NCBI GenBank assembly: GCA_013397455.1
Contig: VYZB01000056.1
Coordinates: 2,823,782-2,887,781, forward strand
DNA: 64,000 nucleotides
Source of the DNA: Crotophaga sulcirostris
Lineage: Eukaryota; Chordata; Aves; Cuculiformes; Crotophagidae
Direction: 5' to 3'
Of this stretch, positions 33,126 through 44,681 are shown piece after piece. The notes beneath the pieces are model-generated. The model had not been told where the DNA came from. It searched no databases and saw nothing but the letters and a program-made list of their open reading frames with translations. Made by a program: the position numbers and the translations under genes. The first letter of the stretch is position 1. Each line of letters starts with the position of its first letter.

Positions 33126-35639
33126 CTAGTTGTGCAGTCCTGCTCCTTGGCTGCTCACTCAGCTGCTGCACACGTCCTGGCACCAGAGAGACAAGGAGAT
33201 GCTAAACACTGCACTCTGGTCTCTCAGAACTGATGTTTTCTGGCAGTTAAGGAGACTAATGAATGACTTGCCACTTGACGTAATCATTAAGGGGTCTGCG
33301 AGGCTGCTGAAACCCTCCCCTCCTCTGCACAGCCTCCAGTGACCCTCCAGGAAAGGGAGCACTGTTGATTAACGGTGTCGGGTGCAGGATGGATCTGAGA
33401 GCTGGACTTGGCACAGAGCTGAGCCTGGGTAGTGTGACACACTGTGGGACCAACCCCGGGGCTGGTGGTGGAGCCAGGGCTGGGATTTATCGTCTGAGTC
33501 AGCAGAGAGGTGGATTGGAGAACCCAGGTGGGCTGGAGACATGGTTGGGTGTTGGAGGATTCGTGCCCTTGAGGCTACCCGTGCGTGGGGCTGTGCCAGC
33601 CCCCCAGACCACATCTCCTTCACTGGGTACATACTGGTTCACTGTGGCCATGGTGAGGTGTCTCCATCAGCTTCAGGCATGGTCTGCTCCTGCTCTCCAG
33701 GGTGTGAGTGCCTGAGCCTGACTGGAAACCTGTGGGGAGAAGCTGTGTGGTTTCTGTGGCTCTTTGGGTGGGGAACTGTTTTGGTGTGGTTTTTGGTGCC
33801 ATTTTCTGGCTGCAGCATAGTCAGGGCAGGGTCACCCAGGCTCTGCCAGCATGGCTTCGCCTTTGGAGCTTTCCTTCCACCCATGTTGTGTCCAGGGGGT
33901 TTCTGTAACCATCAGATGTGGGATTAAAACTGGACAGCAAATGTGCAGAGCCTGGGACTGTGCCAGTGAGCACAAGTGAATTGGGAGCTCAGGTGGCATC
34001 ACTGGAAGTGTTTTTCCTCATAAATTCTCCTCCTCTTTTCAGATGGTTGAGCAGGTCAGTTTTGCTGCAGTTTGGTCAGAGTAAGAAAAAGAAACACACA
34101 GTTTTAAGAAGATTTCCACAGTGATACTTCTGCACACAGTCTGCATTTTTTCTTTAGCAAAGCAAAGCCAGGAACTAACAACCACATCTTATTTTTTTAG
34201 TAGGATGATGAAAATAACGTCATGTGGCAGAGTCGAATGCTCCCAGCCTCGGCAGCTTTGTGCAGATTCCAGAGCATGAGGATAAGAGGTGCTTAATGAA
34301 TACTTTCTCTTCTTTAATTTCTCTTTCCCCTTCAGAACTCGAGTTCTGTGGTGCTGCAGCGTACGAGCGGGGCTTTGCAAGAGCTGCTCGACTGCTTCGT
34401 GCTTTTGTACCGGCTTTGCAAACAGTGACCCACTGGATGAAAGCCTCCCTGCTTTTTCTCAGCCCCTGTGTGAAGTGTGTGTGCAGACAGGTTGTTAAAA
34501 TGGATTTTTTTTTTTTCTTCTCATCAGTTGTTAATACCCCATCACGAAGCCTGCCCGGCTTTAGGACAGCCTTGCTGAAGCATTTTAGCAGCATGCCTGT
34601 TTGTTCAAGCTGGTAATAAACAATTTCCTTACATGTAAAAGATGAAGAAAAGGTAGCTTTTGGAAGAGAGCCAGTCTGAAGTTGCAGTGGAATGCTTCTC
34701 CCAGAGCCTTTTACTTAGAAATGTGCTTGTAGTCAAACAATTTAGCTCTTCATAGAAAAAAAAAACAACACTGGAAAAACAAGCAAACTGGAGACAACGT
34801 CTGAAATGATCCCTGTAGGGAGATGTCAGACAGCAAGAGCAGACAGAGCAGTGTGAAAGTGGGTAAATCAGTGTATTCCTTTGTCATCACTCCAAGTCCA
34901 GATACTCAACAACTTTGGAGAAAGTTGTAGTTAGAGGAGTAATAAAAAGGCATGGAAACAACATCAGTGGAATCAATCCATGCGAAAACAAAGGGGGTGA
35001 GGCTGCAAGAGAGCAAAGAATTGGTGGGGGAATTCAGTATGCTTCAGTCTGTGGTGGTGGAAATGTATGTATTAAAGCACCCAAGATGAGTCTGGCCTTG
35101 TCCAGAAAGAAATCAGAAGAAGTAAATAACATATATCTACCTTCTCATGAGTTCTGGCTTCATTAACAATAATATCATGCTTTGCTTTAACAGCCTTTGT
35201 GATCTTGGGACAAAGTGTTTAAAAAGAAATCAAAATAATTCTTTTGTTTGGGAAAAAAAAAAACAAAACACCAAAACCCTAAAAGCCCTGAAGTGACCTT
35301 TTATTCTAAGTGAAGGCACAGGCAGGCTGATGGCTTTTTCAGATACGAAGAGTCACAGCAAAGCTGCTCAAGGGCTGGCCAGCACTGCTGTATGGGAGCG
35401 CTGCCGGCAGTGCACACTTGGCCCTATTGTCTCTGGGCTTGTATGGACTCGTCAGTGGGAAATGAGGTATTTCCTTTTTGCAGCTTGCTTGTATTAGAGT
35501 GCTTGAGGTCGGATCCTGCACTGCCTTGCGCCACGGTAAAGCCTGCATAATGCTGGGGGTTTGTGAGGTTTACACCAGTGGATTAGAATCGGATTCTGTG
35601 CCAGGTGTCTGGGAGGCTGTGACCTTCTGGGTGTGCTGG
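33126..35639. other. Non-coding; nothing recognised
   Basis: GC-rich chance frames run to about 33930. From 34100 to 35300 the sequence is AT-richer with A- and T-runs (11 A at 35253-35263). A TGAGTCAGCA NF-E2-type core lies at 33495-33504. Confidence 0.4.
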
Positions 35640-35935
35640 GGCATCATAAGTTAAACATGTTCTGATTAGCCTGCACTGTAAATCCAGCATTTTAATTCTT
35701 TCCATATGTAAGATCCAGTCTAATAAGCCAAAGTTTAAGACCATGCAATCTATTTGGAATAACCATATGGATTAGGAGTCAGACTGTGCTTTTCTGCTTC
35801 TTGTATTTATACTAATATAGAGACATTTGCGAATGCGCATGTAGCTCATGCTGGTATCCATTTTTAAAAATATGACACCAAATGGCTTGCATTAAAATAT
35901 TTGAAAAGCAGTAAAACTGTGAAAGTTTCTCTCTT
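35640..35935. other. AT-rich CNE-like block
   Basis: ORF-poor sequence with AGCATTTTAATTCTTTCCAT, ATTTATACTAATATAGAGAC and GGCTTGCATTAAAATATTTG. The call is from composition and motif appearance only. Confidence 0.3.
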
Positions 35936-36791
35936 GCGCGCAGACACACACAGCTGTGAAATGAAGCGTCTCCAGGCAGCATCATTCCTCTCCCCCCCTG
36001 CAGGCTTATCAGTGGGGCTGAAGAACCCTGTGCGGATGCTGGGCCAGCAGCAACAGTGTTGTCATCTCCTGCTATTGGGAGATGTTCCAGCTGGGGGTCC
36101 ACCCTGCTGATGCCCTCTCACGTGCTGGAGAGAGATCTGGAGCAGCAGAGCTGGAAGCGAGGCACGTGCTCTCTTACTGTGGCCTTTGCATTCATCGAAG
36201 TCATTAAAGTCTTTTACTGTCTTTTTCTGGTCATTTACTGGTATTTTTCTGCACTTTCTTGGCTCTCTTGGAAAGACTTTCCTCTTTCTCTTGTCTTGCC
36301 AGTTTGATTCTTTCTGTTTCCAGCCTTTAGCTTTATTTAACATTAAGTTATGGATTTGAAATATTATTTTAAAGGAAAATAACAGTGCTCTGTTTTTAAA
36401 GCTGTGCTCTTGTGCTCAGTGGTGAATGATCCTCCCTCAAAAGGTCAGACAACGCTATTTACAGTCACCTCTTCTGCAAGTACCCACCAGCGCTGGGGTG
36501 GTTGTTGGAGTTTATGGGAGGACAAGAGAGTTCCTGGCAGTGTCCGGCTGCTCCAGAGTCCCCTTTGCTGCTGGCTCCCACTTCGCCACATGATTTTCCT
36601 GTGCCACCTCCTGAAGGTGGCAGACCTGGCAGCTGATGTAACCTCCATATCTGTGCTTCATCTGTTGCTTGTTCCTTGTTAATGAAGTCGTTGCTTCGTT
36701 ACGTTCCCGCAGGCAATGGTATGAGGGCTCTGTGACTGAGAAGGTGTGTTCCCCCAAGGTGAGGGCAGTCACTTTGGTTGCTGTTTATCAG

Positions 36792-36949
36792 CTCTGGGTC
36801 TGTCTGGAAGAGGGCTTGGCTCTTCCCACCTTGGGGAGTTGCCTTGTGGGTGTGCACTGTCTTCCCTTGGGGGCTCGGGGTCTCCCTGAAGGTCTCACCG
36901 AGTTTGAGGCGAGCAGTACCAGTCCCTGCTGCAATGGGGGAGTGCTGAG
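36792..36949 (+). other. Candidate exon (158 nt), open in one frame
   Basis: A moderate acceptor (TTTGGTTGCTGTTTATCAG, ending at 36791) and a strong donor, GCTGAG|GTAAGG, bound 158 bases. They stay open from the first base (LWVCLEEGLALPTLGSCLVG and onward). The frame at 36987-37580 just downstream is also long (197 codons), so the 36.7-37.6 kb interval is unusually free of stops. No motif is recognised, and the region is GC-rich, which favours chance frames. Confidence 0.2.
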
Positions 36950-38074
36950 GTAAGGAGCAGCATCCTCCATCCTTGTCTCACAGCCCTTGGCTTTCTGTGT
37001 GGGCTTGGTGACCAGAAGCACCAAGTACGCCCTCTCCTCATGGTGTTTCTTGTGGGACACATTTTGGCTGAGGGTGAGAGCCTGTACTGCTGGTTGTTCC
37101 CAGGGTACCAAAAGCATCTGGGCTGGGATTATAAAGCAGTCGGCTTGTCATGGGAGCCAGAGTTGGACCCAGGTCTTTGAGTGCTGGAAAGCATTTCCGA
37201 GTGGGAGTTGCTCTCTGCCATCCGTCATTTGCTCAGACGGAGAGGAGGGAGTCAGCGTGAGACATGGCAACTTCTTCCTCCCTGTCTCCAGCATTAATCT
37301 AAATGCCAAAACGCAGACCTTGTGGAATGCAGCGGCGCTGCGGAGAGCACCAGCCTCTAATTCCATATGGCACGGAAATATCCCCCAGGTAGAGCTTCAC
37401 AGACACCCAGCGCTGTCTCGCAGCTTGGAGGTTGACGCCGCCAGCCTGGCTGCTCGTTCCTGCCTGCGTTGGGCCATATTGAGGAGCTGCTGGGATGGGC
37501 TGCCTGAGGTGAGGAGAGAGCCCAGAGAGAGAGGGGAGCACAGAGATGCTCCCAATGCCAGGCTGGAAATTGTTTATTGAAAGGAAAAGATCATATTACA
37601 CTCAATTTTTGCTGAGTTTTCTTGGTTTTTATCAGATTACACACGGGATAACTCATCAATATTGTGATCCTGCTGACATGTAAGTGAGCCGCTGCATAAT
37701 TCATGGATGCTGCAGGGCTCCAGCAATGGGAAGCACATATTTAATTAGACACCTCACCATTTCACTCTTCTGGAGCAGCCCTGGGATAGTACCCATGGAC
37801 ATGGATGCTGCAGTCCCCAGCTGCCTTGCAGAAGCAGTGCTGGCGCTGTCCCCAGCGTCCCAGCTCGGGGGCAGAGGTGCAGTATTGTGGCTTCATGGTG
37901 CCACACTTTCTGGGGACATTTGACAGCATAGCCCCCTGGGTGACACGGTCCATGTCAGGGTGCAGGATGGCATAGCCCACTGTGGAGCAGCTCAGCCTGC
38001 ACTGTGCTTGGAGGACCCTGGCTTCAGGAATGGTCTGTGGAGGCTGTGGTGGGAATGTGTCTCCTCTTGTTCAG
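36950..38074. other. GC-rich, stop-poor interval; no gene recognised
   Basis: The interval 37200-37480 retains CpGs (GACGCCGCC, GGCGCTGCGG, CAGCGCTGTCTCGC). A 197-codon frame spans 36987-37580 without recognisable motifs. An AT-richer, ORF-poor stretch follows at 37570-37760. Confidence 0.35.
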
Positions 38075-38345
38075 GGAGTGCAGGGATAGGACAAGGGGGA
38101 ATGGTTTTCAGCTGAAAGAGGGGAGACTGAGATGAGATCTTAGGAAGAAATGTTTTCCTGTGAGGGTGGGGAGGCCCTGGCCCAGGTTGCCCAGAGAAGT
38201 GGTGGCTGCCCCATCCCTGGAGGTGTTCAAGGCCAATTTGGATGGGGCTTTAAGCCCCTGATCCAGTGGGAGGCGTCCCTGCCCATGGCAGGGAGAGCGG
38301 CTTGGTGGACTCTGAGGTTCATTCCAACCCCAACCATTCTATGGT
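38075..38345 (+). mobile_element. CR1 LINE 3' fragment
   Basis: Sense copy with CAGGGATAGGACAAGGGGGA, ATGGTTTTCAGCTGAAAGAG, GCCCCATCCCTGGAGGTGTT and GATCCAGTGGGAGGCGTCCC. It ends CCAACCCCAACCATTCTATG. It belongs to the 1286 group and ends with the usual ATTCTATG octamer. Confidence 0.95.
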
Positions 38346-40199
38346 GACTTTGTAGTGACCTGATGTGTGTCACCTCTCTGTTCCGGTGTCCTCCCTACGA
38401 ATTGCACTGGGCGCCGGTGCCTGGCGCTGTTGCCTGAGAGAAACAGGGATGAAACAGGGGGCAGCAGCTGATGCCTGGCCTTGTACAGGAGAAAGCTTGC
38501 CCATCAGCTAAAGTGAGAAGTGCTGCTGTGCCCAGATAGTCTGCTGCCAGTCCTCTGCCAGGGTGCGTGGTGGCACATCTTGAGGAGCCCATGCTGTGGA
38601 AGGACCTGGGAGTGGTGGATTGTGCTGGGCTCCCAAGTGCGGGCACAGTTTCAGAGCAAAAGGGTCTGCAGCAGATGGGGGTTTCCCTGGGGCTGCTGCT
38701 CTGCCTTCTCTGTGCCAGGGCTGATTGGCAGCAGATTTCCTTGCACCAAGAGTGCTGAGCTGGGAGCAGAGCCCTGAGTCGTTAAATAACACTGTAATAG
38801 GCAGAAATGCAAAGCAAACTTAGTAATGGCCTGTAAATTTTTTAATGCCTGTATTGAGTAAGAGACAAAGTAACTAATTCCCTTCCTTGTGCTGAACAGG
38901 TCAATAAATTAGCTTTACAAAGTTCAGAGTGGATCAGGGTACCAGAGCTTTGATTTCTGTGTTTCTCATTAGGGTAGAGACAACTTTTGCAGCATTTCCC
39001 TCCCTCGGGCAGTATTTCTAGCAATGGAGTTAAAGGAATATTATTACCTGCCTCCTCTTCAGTGCCAGTTGTCATCTGCTCTTGTGGCGATGCATCTCAG
39101 CCCTGCTAGAGAGTGCTGCTCCAGAAAGCAGGCTCCCTGCTTGTGGGTCTGTCTGTCCATCTGCTGGCTCTCTGTCTGTCCCTGCGGTGTCCATCACTGG
39201 CAGCACTGTTGCCAAGAGTGAGATTTAGAAAGCTCGGTTCTTCTTCCACAGACTCAAGATGCTCTGCTGAACGGAGATGGTGTTGGTGGTGGGAGAGGAA
39301 TAGGTGTGTTGCCTTCTGTGTGATGTGCAGCTGATATGACAGCCATGCTTTGACCTGTGGAGACAAAGTCACTCAAAGTAGGGCAGTACATTGAGAGTGG
39401 TGATGTGTATGGTTGGTGCCATATGTGCATGTCAGTGGTGACATCTCGTAGGGCTCAGTTTCCAAGTGTGGGTGAGCTGACAGGAGGCTGAGAGCAGGCA
39501 GGCACCCAGGGTGGGACTTAGGTGGGCGAGCACTGAGCTGCATCACCAGGTCAAAACATGCCTGGGCCCATGTCCATGGGATGTGAAGCCTTGTGAAAGC
39601 TGGGAACCAATGAGTGCTGTGGGTCTGTCCTACCACCCACCAAGATTAGAATCTGAGCTGGGCTTGGTCCTGGGGAGTGGAAGATCTCCCAGCAGAAAGG
39701 AGGGGGTCTTCCCTCTTGAGCTCCCTTTGGAGAGAGCATTAAACCATGGTGATGAGATGAGGAGTGTAGCATCTCCTCCCACACCTGCCAGCTGTCACAT
39801 TTAACCCTGAAAACCCATGTTATCCATAAAAACACCCAATCCTCTGTCAGTCTATTCAAGTTCAGACTGCAACACCTTCCTGCAGCTGTGAAGTCCAGAG
39901 CTGAATTATTTGTTTATGGAAAATTGTCCCTTAACAATCTTGAATTTCTTGCTCTGGTCTCACTCATGGTCTCTTCCATCTTATCCTTCAGAATAGTTGC
40001 CGTAGCTGCCACTACCCTCCTCTCTCTAGGCCACCCCTAGATTTATATGATCATTACTGTACCCCTGCACATAATCTCTTTCCCATGGCGAGCAATGTCA
40101 AGAAGGGTGAGGAACTGCATTCACAGGGCTTCAGCGGTGGAGCCATCTCCAGCGCTGGTCTTTTGTCTGACTGTGTTCGAATCAGGCTTCTTCTCACAG
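38346..40199. other. Non-coding; short CNE-like patch at 38780-39000
   Basis: The patch 38780-39000 is AT-rich and ORF-poor (GTAAATTTTTTAATGCCTGT, CAATAAATTAGCTTTACAAA). The remainder has overlapping chance frames. Confidence 0.4.
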
Positions 40200-40790
40200 G
40201 CTGTTTTAAAATGTATCGAGGATAGTGAGAATTTTTTTTCCATTTTTGTGGTGCTTCCCTCCATTAATTTTCTGGTTGTAGTACATTACTCATGGATAAT
40301 TAAGAGTGAGCTATTAATACAACATTTAATATTCAAGTGCAGTGAAGAGGAGAGAACAATAAGTCAAGGAATCATATACTACAAGACACTTCGGTTTAGC
40401 GATGAAATTTTTTTGCTGTCTTTGGCTATCAGAGCATAGTGCTGCTTCCATTTAAGTGTGGTCCTGAGAACTTCATTTATTGATAGAATACAAATAGGAC
40501 ATTAAATCAGGGGAAGTGAATTTGAATTGCTGGCCATATATACAATTATGAACAGGATTGGCTACTTCTATCTGGTGTATCTTAAGTTCAGAGAATTATG
40601 TTAGAGACCACTAAAGAGAGCTTAGAGTGTCTTAAAATTAATGAGATTGAAGTCTGTCTAGGAAAAAAATTAATGTTAAAATGCAGCTCTTGCATTAGAG
40701 ATGAAGAAATTGCTTTAGAGATGTGGTCATACTTTGTCCAGATGGAGAAACATGGGGTGGGTAGGCTGTGTACCAGCATCAAATAAACAC
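40200..40790. other. AT-rich CNE-like block with a protein-like short frame
   Basis: Many TAAT/ATTA words occur (GGATAATTAAGAG, CTATTAATACAAC, AAATTAATGAGATTG, AAAAATTAATGTTAAA). A plus-strand frame at 40598-40786 encodes 62 residues, acidic and lysine-rich (MLETTKESLECLKINEIEVC...). It has a more protein-like composition than the GC-rich chance frames elsewhere, but I see no homology and no upstream start context. The block may be a conserved element, an old viral or transposon remnant, or neither. Confidence 0.28.
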
Positions 40791-41370
40791 GTCTCAGCCT
40801 TAAGTGCTCCTCCTTGCCATGCTGTCCTCACGTACAGGGGTGAATGGATTGCCAGTAGCAGGGAGGAGGAGGAGGAGACTTTGGCCCGTGCCTGCTGGGA
40901 TGGATGGCCATCATACAGCCCATCACTGAGTTTCCCAGCCTTCTCCCTCCCCAGTTCCTGCTCCCAGCATTGCACACCCGCTCTGAGCGACCAAGCCAGA
41001 CACCTGCAGAGCTCCCCCGATCCAGTGTGGTGGTGGTGGGGGTCACTGGGGAGCGTTCTCGTGTTCCCAAAGGCTGTAGATTTGAGTGTCCAGTGTCCAC
41101 AGCGCGGCGCTTTCTGGGGTGGCTTCTCAGATGGCTGTTTCTTTGTAGGGATGTGCTGAAGCATTTTTGAACCAGATAGACAGAGTGCATTGCTTTCTTC
41201 TTGTGTTCTTTGGAGACGAGGAGGGACGTGTAGGTCCATGAGCGTGCCCATCCATGTGCAGTGGTAGTGGCAGTGCATACCTGGCCAGAAATCACTGCTC
41301 CCTGGGCTCCTGGCTGGAGCAGTGGGATGGGTGCAGAGCCGTGGACCCACGGCAGAGAGGGGAGCAGGGA
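40791..41370. other. Non-coding; long antisense frame of doubtful meaning
   Basis: A 215-codon minus-strand frame (40727-41374) overlaps plus-strand frames of similar quality in GC-rich DNA. It has no motif and no splice context. A 14 bp inverted repeat, CCGTGGACCCACGG, lies at 41339-41352. Confidence 0.35.
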
Positions 41371-41610
41371 TCACAGTATTACGAGGTTGGAAAGGACCTT
41401 TGAAATCATTGAGTCCAACCTATAACCCAACAATAACACCAACCCATCGTCTAAACCATGGCACTAAGTGCCTCATCCCATCTCCTCTTAAACACTCCCA
41501 GAGACGGTGACTCCACCGCCTCCCCAGGCAGCACATTCCAATGGCCAATCACCCTTTCAGTGAAGAATTTTTTCCTAATATCAAGCCTAAACCTCCCCTG
41601 ACAAAGCTGG
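41371..41610 (-). mobile_element. CR1 LINE 3' fragment, same subfamily as 52719
   Basis: Plus-strand view: TCACAGTATTACGAGGTTGG, ACCTATAACCCAACAATAAC, ACCAACCCATCGTCTAAACC, CCTCCCCAGGCAGCACATTC. It is nearly the reverse complement of the last 240 bases of the 52719-53413 element, so the two are closely related and both look relatively young. Confidence 0.95.
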
Positions 41611-42089
41611 GGTGGCTTTGGTAGGGCAGCAGGAGCACCGGCACTGCTGTGGGAGGCAGCTCCAGTGAGCCGCACCGGGAGCCATCCGGAGATGGAGCGC
41701 GTAAAGATGTCATGAGTCAAGCACATGTAAAGGTTGCCATTTACAAGCAAGTAATTGCAAGAGTTACCACACAGCTGTCTCTGAGACAGCGCAGGATATT
41801 GTTATTTATATCCCCATCTTTCGCACGCTGCTGGAACGTGCGTCCCTGCCCCCCAGTTGCGCGGCAGCGCTGCTGCTGCCAGCGAGCACTGCCTGGATAT
41901 GGTACCTGACCTTAGCTGTCTTCTCCCCTTGGTGAGCAGGGTCTGCAGCCAGAGCAGGGGGACTCACTGGTCACTCGTGTGGTGTTACACTGGCTAGACT
42001 GTGCACACACTCACATCCCAACGTGGGGCTTCCTTGAGCTCCACCAGATGCACCCGATCTCACACACCTGCATGCACAAACACCACACA
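41611..42089. other. Mixed block with a SMAD-like palindrome
   Basis: The stretch 41690-41830 looks like a regulatory element: TGTAAAGGTTGCCATTTACA is an imperfect inverted repeat, and AAGCAAGTAATTGCAAG follows. A perfect palindrome lies at 41774-41790. CpGs are frequent at 41815-41880. Confidence 0.35.
41774..41790. promoter_or_regulatory. 17 bp perfect palindrome GCTGTCTC-T-GAGACAGC
   Basis: Two 8 bp arms are exactly complementary around a single T. Each arm contains a SMAD-binding half site (GTCT or AGAC), here inverted and closely spaced. The palindrome is seen directly; binding is inference. Confidence 0.3.
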
Positions 42090-42560
42090 TATGTAAATAC
42101 TTGTGCATTATTTTGTTTGATGAGCTGAATAATTGGATCTTTACAAACAGAAAAGGGTAAGTGCGCTGCTGACCTTTCTTCGTGTGTGTTGTTTATAGTT
42201 AATAACGATCCTGCTAACTGTGTCCATGTCTTTAAGGGGGCCGTTCTCTCCTATAGGCAGTCTCTGTGCTCTCAATCCCAAAAACAAAGTCCCTAAACTC
42301 TGCAGGGAGAAAAAAAGACCAACTGATCCCTCTGAAATAGGGAATGTAATTAAACATAGGCACTGTATTGATTCCCAATTAAGCAGCAACAAAACAAATT
42401 ATTTACCAGTATAATAAAAATGTTGTCAGAGTGTTGACAGTATTTAGGCACAAAGCTTTCCTGAGCCCATTGTGTGCGTGCATTTGTAAGTGTCGTATAA
42501 ATAGCTGCATTTGTCAATGGGGAACCTTCAGCAGAGCTGCCTAGTGTAAAATTATGTTTG
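42090..42560. other. AT-rich CNE-like block
   Basis: Contains GCTGAATAATTGGATCTTTA, TATAGTTAATAACGATCCTG (HNF1-like), AATGTAATTAAACATAGGCA, GATTCCCAATTAAGCAGC and CAAATTATTTACCAG. Composition contrasts with the flanks. A donor-like GGGTAAGTG occurs near 42157. Confidence 0.33.
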
Positions 42561-43423
42561 CATCTTTGGACATCAGAGATTGCTCAGCAATTAGGAGACG
42601 GCTGCTTCCAGCAGTGACTGCTCACCAGCTTCCCCTTTCCAGAGGAGCTGGTCTCTGGGGATGCTGGCATCCAAAGCTGTCCTGTGCTAGGGACACAATA
42701 GAGCCTGGGCTTGGGTAAGCTCCAAGGTGAGATTTGGGTTCTTAAAGATGTTTTATATGGAGTGTCGGCATTTAAAACACTTTAAGCATTTAAACCAGAC
42801 TGGCCTTGAATAGCCAACATTACAGGTCCTGTGCCTGCACATCTGGCTGTGCTGGGACAGAGCAGTGGGGCAACAGGCCACCGCTGGGTCGCTGCCTCTG
42901 CCTCCCCTGCCCTGCACTCCTCTGCCTACTCCAAGAGCTGCTGCGGTGCAGTTCCCCCAGCAGTCGACTCAGGGCTGTGGCTGTGCTGCTCTTTGTGTTT
43001 CTGCCTTTTGGTGGTTATGTTGAGGTGGTCCATGGCAAGCTCTTTCCAGACACAGGAGCCCTGCACAGCATGAGCTGCAGGTGAAGCCTGCCAGGGTAAC
43101 CCTTCTTCTGCGGATCAGAGCGCCTCGCAACTTTGGGATAACATGAAGAAATGCAGACAAGGTTGCCTGTAAGGAGATGGCTCCGTCATGAGAGAGGGAT
43201 CTCCACAGGAGAGGTATTTCTAACCATCTTCTTAAATGGTCTGTGGTGGATATGGAGTGTGGAGGTTTGAATTTACCCTGACACCTGGTGTCCCTTTGGC
43301 AGCAGCAATTCTCAGTGGTGCCCACATGCAGAGGGGACCAAAGAGGTCATCTAGGAACAAGTTGTCCTTCAACACTGGTTTTGGATTTGCTTGGCTGTTC
43401 ACTGAGAGAGGGACTGAAAAAGC
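42561..43423. other. Non-coding; nothing recognised
   Basis: GC-moderate DNA with overlapping frames on both strands at 42806-43325. No motif is seen. Confidence 0.4.
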
Positions 43424-43566
43424 AGAATCGCAGAATCATTAAGACCTCAAAGATCATCAAGTCTAGCCATCAGCCCCACCCCACTGTGCCTACTAAACTG
43501 TATCCTGAAGTGCCACATCTGCACGTAAGGCTTGTGCTCCAGACCCTTCACCAGCTTCCTTGCCAC
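43424..43566 (-). mobile_element. CR1 LINE fragment with internal deletion
   Basis: The inverted 3' end (AGAATCGCAGAATCATTAAG, ACCTCAAAGATCATCAAGTC, CCTGAAGTGCCACATCTGCA) is joined directly to an ORF2 piece (TTGTGCTCCAGACCCTTCAC, CAGCTTCCTTGCC). The intervening 3' part of ORF2 is missing. The 3' end is of the 26432/44251 type. Confidence 0.88.
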
Positions 43567-44250
43567 TAACCCTAATGTTATGATCCGCTCTGTCCACCGC
43601 GCTTTGGGAGTGCTGCGCGGCCACTGTGGTGTTTGTGACTTTGGGACACACATGTGTGTTTTCTGTGAAGAGCAGTGTCACTTTGTGTAGTTCCTCTGTT
43701 TCTTTAGGCTGGAGCAGAGTGTGAACGTGCACGCGTGAGTGCGGGAGCGTGACGCTGAGAGCAGGGATCTGGGGGAGGTGAAGTTTTCAGCAAACATTTC
43801 CTTGCCAAAACAGCCCTGACCTTTGTGGGGCTGAGCTGTCTGATGCAACAGGCTGAACCTTTCCAGACGCCACCTCCAACCTGAAATGCTTCAGAGCCAA
43901 ATTGATGGCCGCTGCATTGGCCCCAGTGTTTACACCCAGTGCTTGCCCGACCGCTGCTGGAGGACAGGGAGAGGGCTCTCAAAACCTAAAGTGGGAACCA
44001 CAGTCTGTTTTTCTTAAACGTAAACTGGATTAGTGTTGATTGATACCCACAGGCAGCAATGCTTACCCATGAGGACTGGGTGCTGCACCACAGCCAGTTG
44101 TGCTCTCTCGCACCCTTCATTTGGGGAGGAGTGGGTGCTGGTTTCAAGGAAGGACTGTGTAGGTCTGGGGCCATGGGAAGGTGGCCGAGTTGAGTGGACC
44201 AGAGCAGCTGGCATTGGTTTGGAGGAATGGGAGGAGGTATTTGTGTGTCA
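43567..44250. other. Non-coding; nothing recognised
   Basis: A CpG-containing stretch at 43590-43760, then GC-moderate DNA. A minus-strand donor (CCTCATGG|GTAAGC) lies near 44070 without a good acceptor. Confidence 0.4.
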
Positions 44251-44681
44251 AGGGGAGGGCAACGAGGCTAGTGAAGGGTCTGGAGCATGAGTGTTAGGAG
44301 GAGCGGCTGAGGGGCCTGAGGTTGTTCAGCCTGGAGAAGAGGAGGCTGAGGGAGACCTCATCACCCTCTGTAGCTCCCGGAAAGGAGGCTGAAGAGGAGT
44401 GGGTGCTGGTCTCTTCTCTCAGTAACAAGTGATGGGATGAGAGGAAATGGACTCAATTTGCGCCAGGGAAGGGTTAGATTGGATACTGGGAAAAATTTCT
44501 TTACTGACAGAGTGATGAAGCGCCCAGGGCAGTGGTGGAGTCACCATCCCTGGAGGGGTTCAAAAAACATGTAACTGTGGCACTTTGGGACATGGTTTAG
44601 TAGGCACAGTGGTGTTGGGCTGATGGTTGGACTGGATGATCTTAGAGGCTTTTCCAACCTTAACAATTTTATGATTTCATG
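44251..44681 (+). mobile_element. CR1 LINE 3' fragment, about 430 bp
   Basis: Sense copy with GAGGGCAACGAGGCTAGTGA, GTTGTTCAGCCTGGAGAAGA, GTAACAAGTGATGGGATGAG, GTGGTGGAGTCACCATCCCT and GATGGTTGGACTGGATGATC. It ends CCAACCTTAACAATTTTATG. It is of the same subfamily as 26432, with small internal deletions (for example at the position of the HWQRL residues). Confidence 0.95.

Noticed and set aside
40170..40195. GTTCGAATC, a tRNA T-loop-like word
   Set aside because: There is no A-box at the correct distance and no cloverleaf stems in the surrounding 80 bases.
40727..41374. 215-codon minus-strand frame
   Set aside because: It overlaps equally open plus-strand frames in GC-rich DNA, lacks motifs and splice context, and contains His/Ser/Pro-rich low-information sequence.
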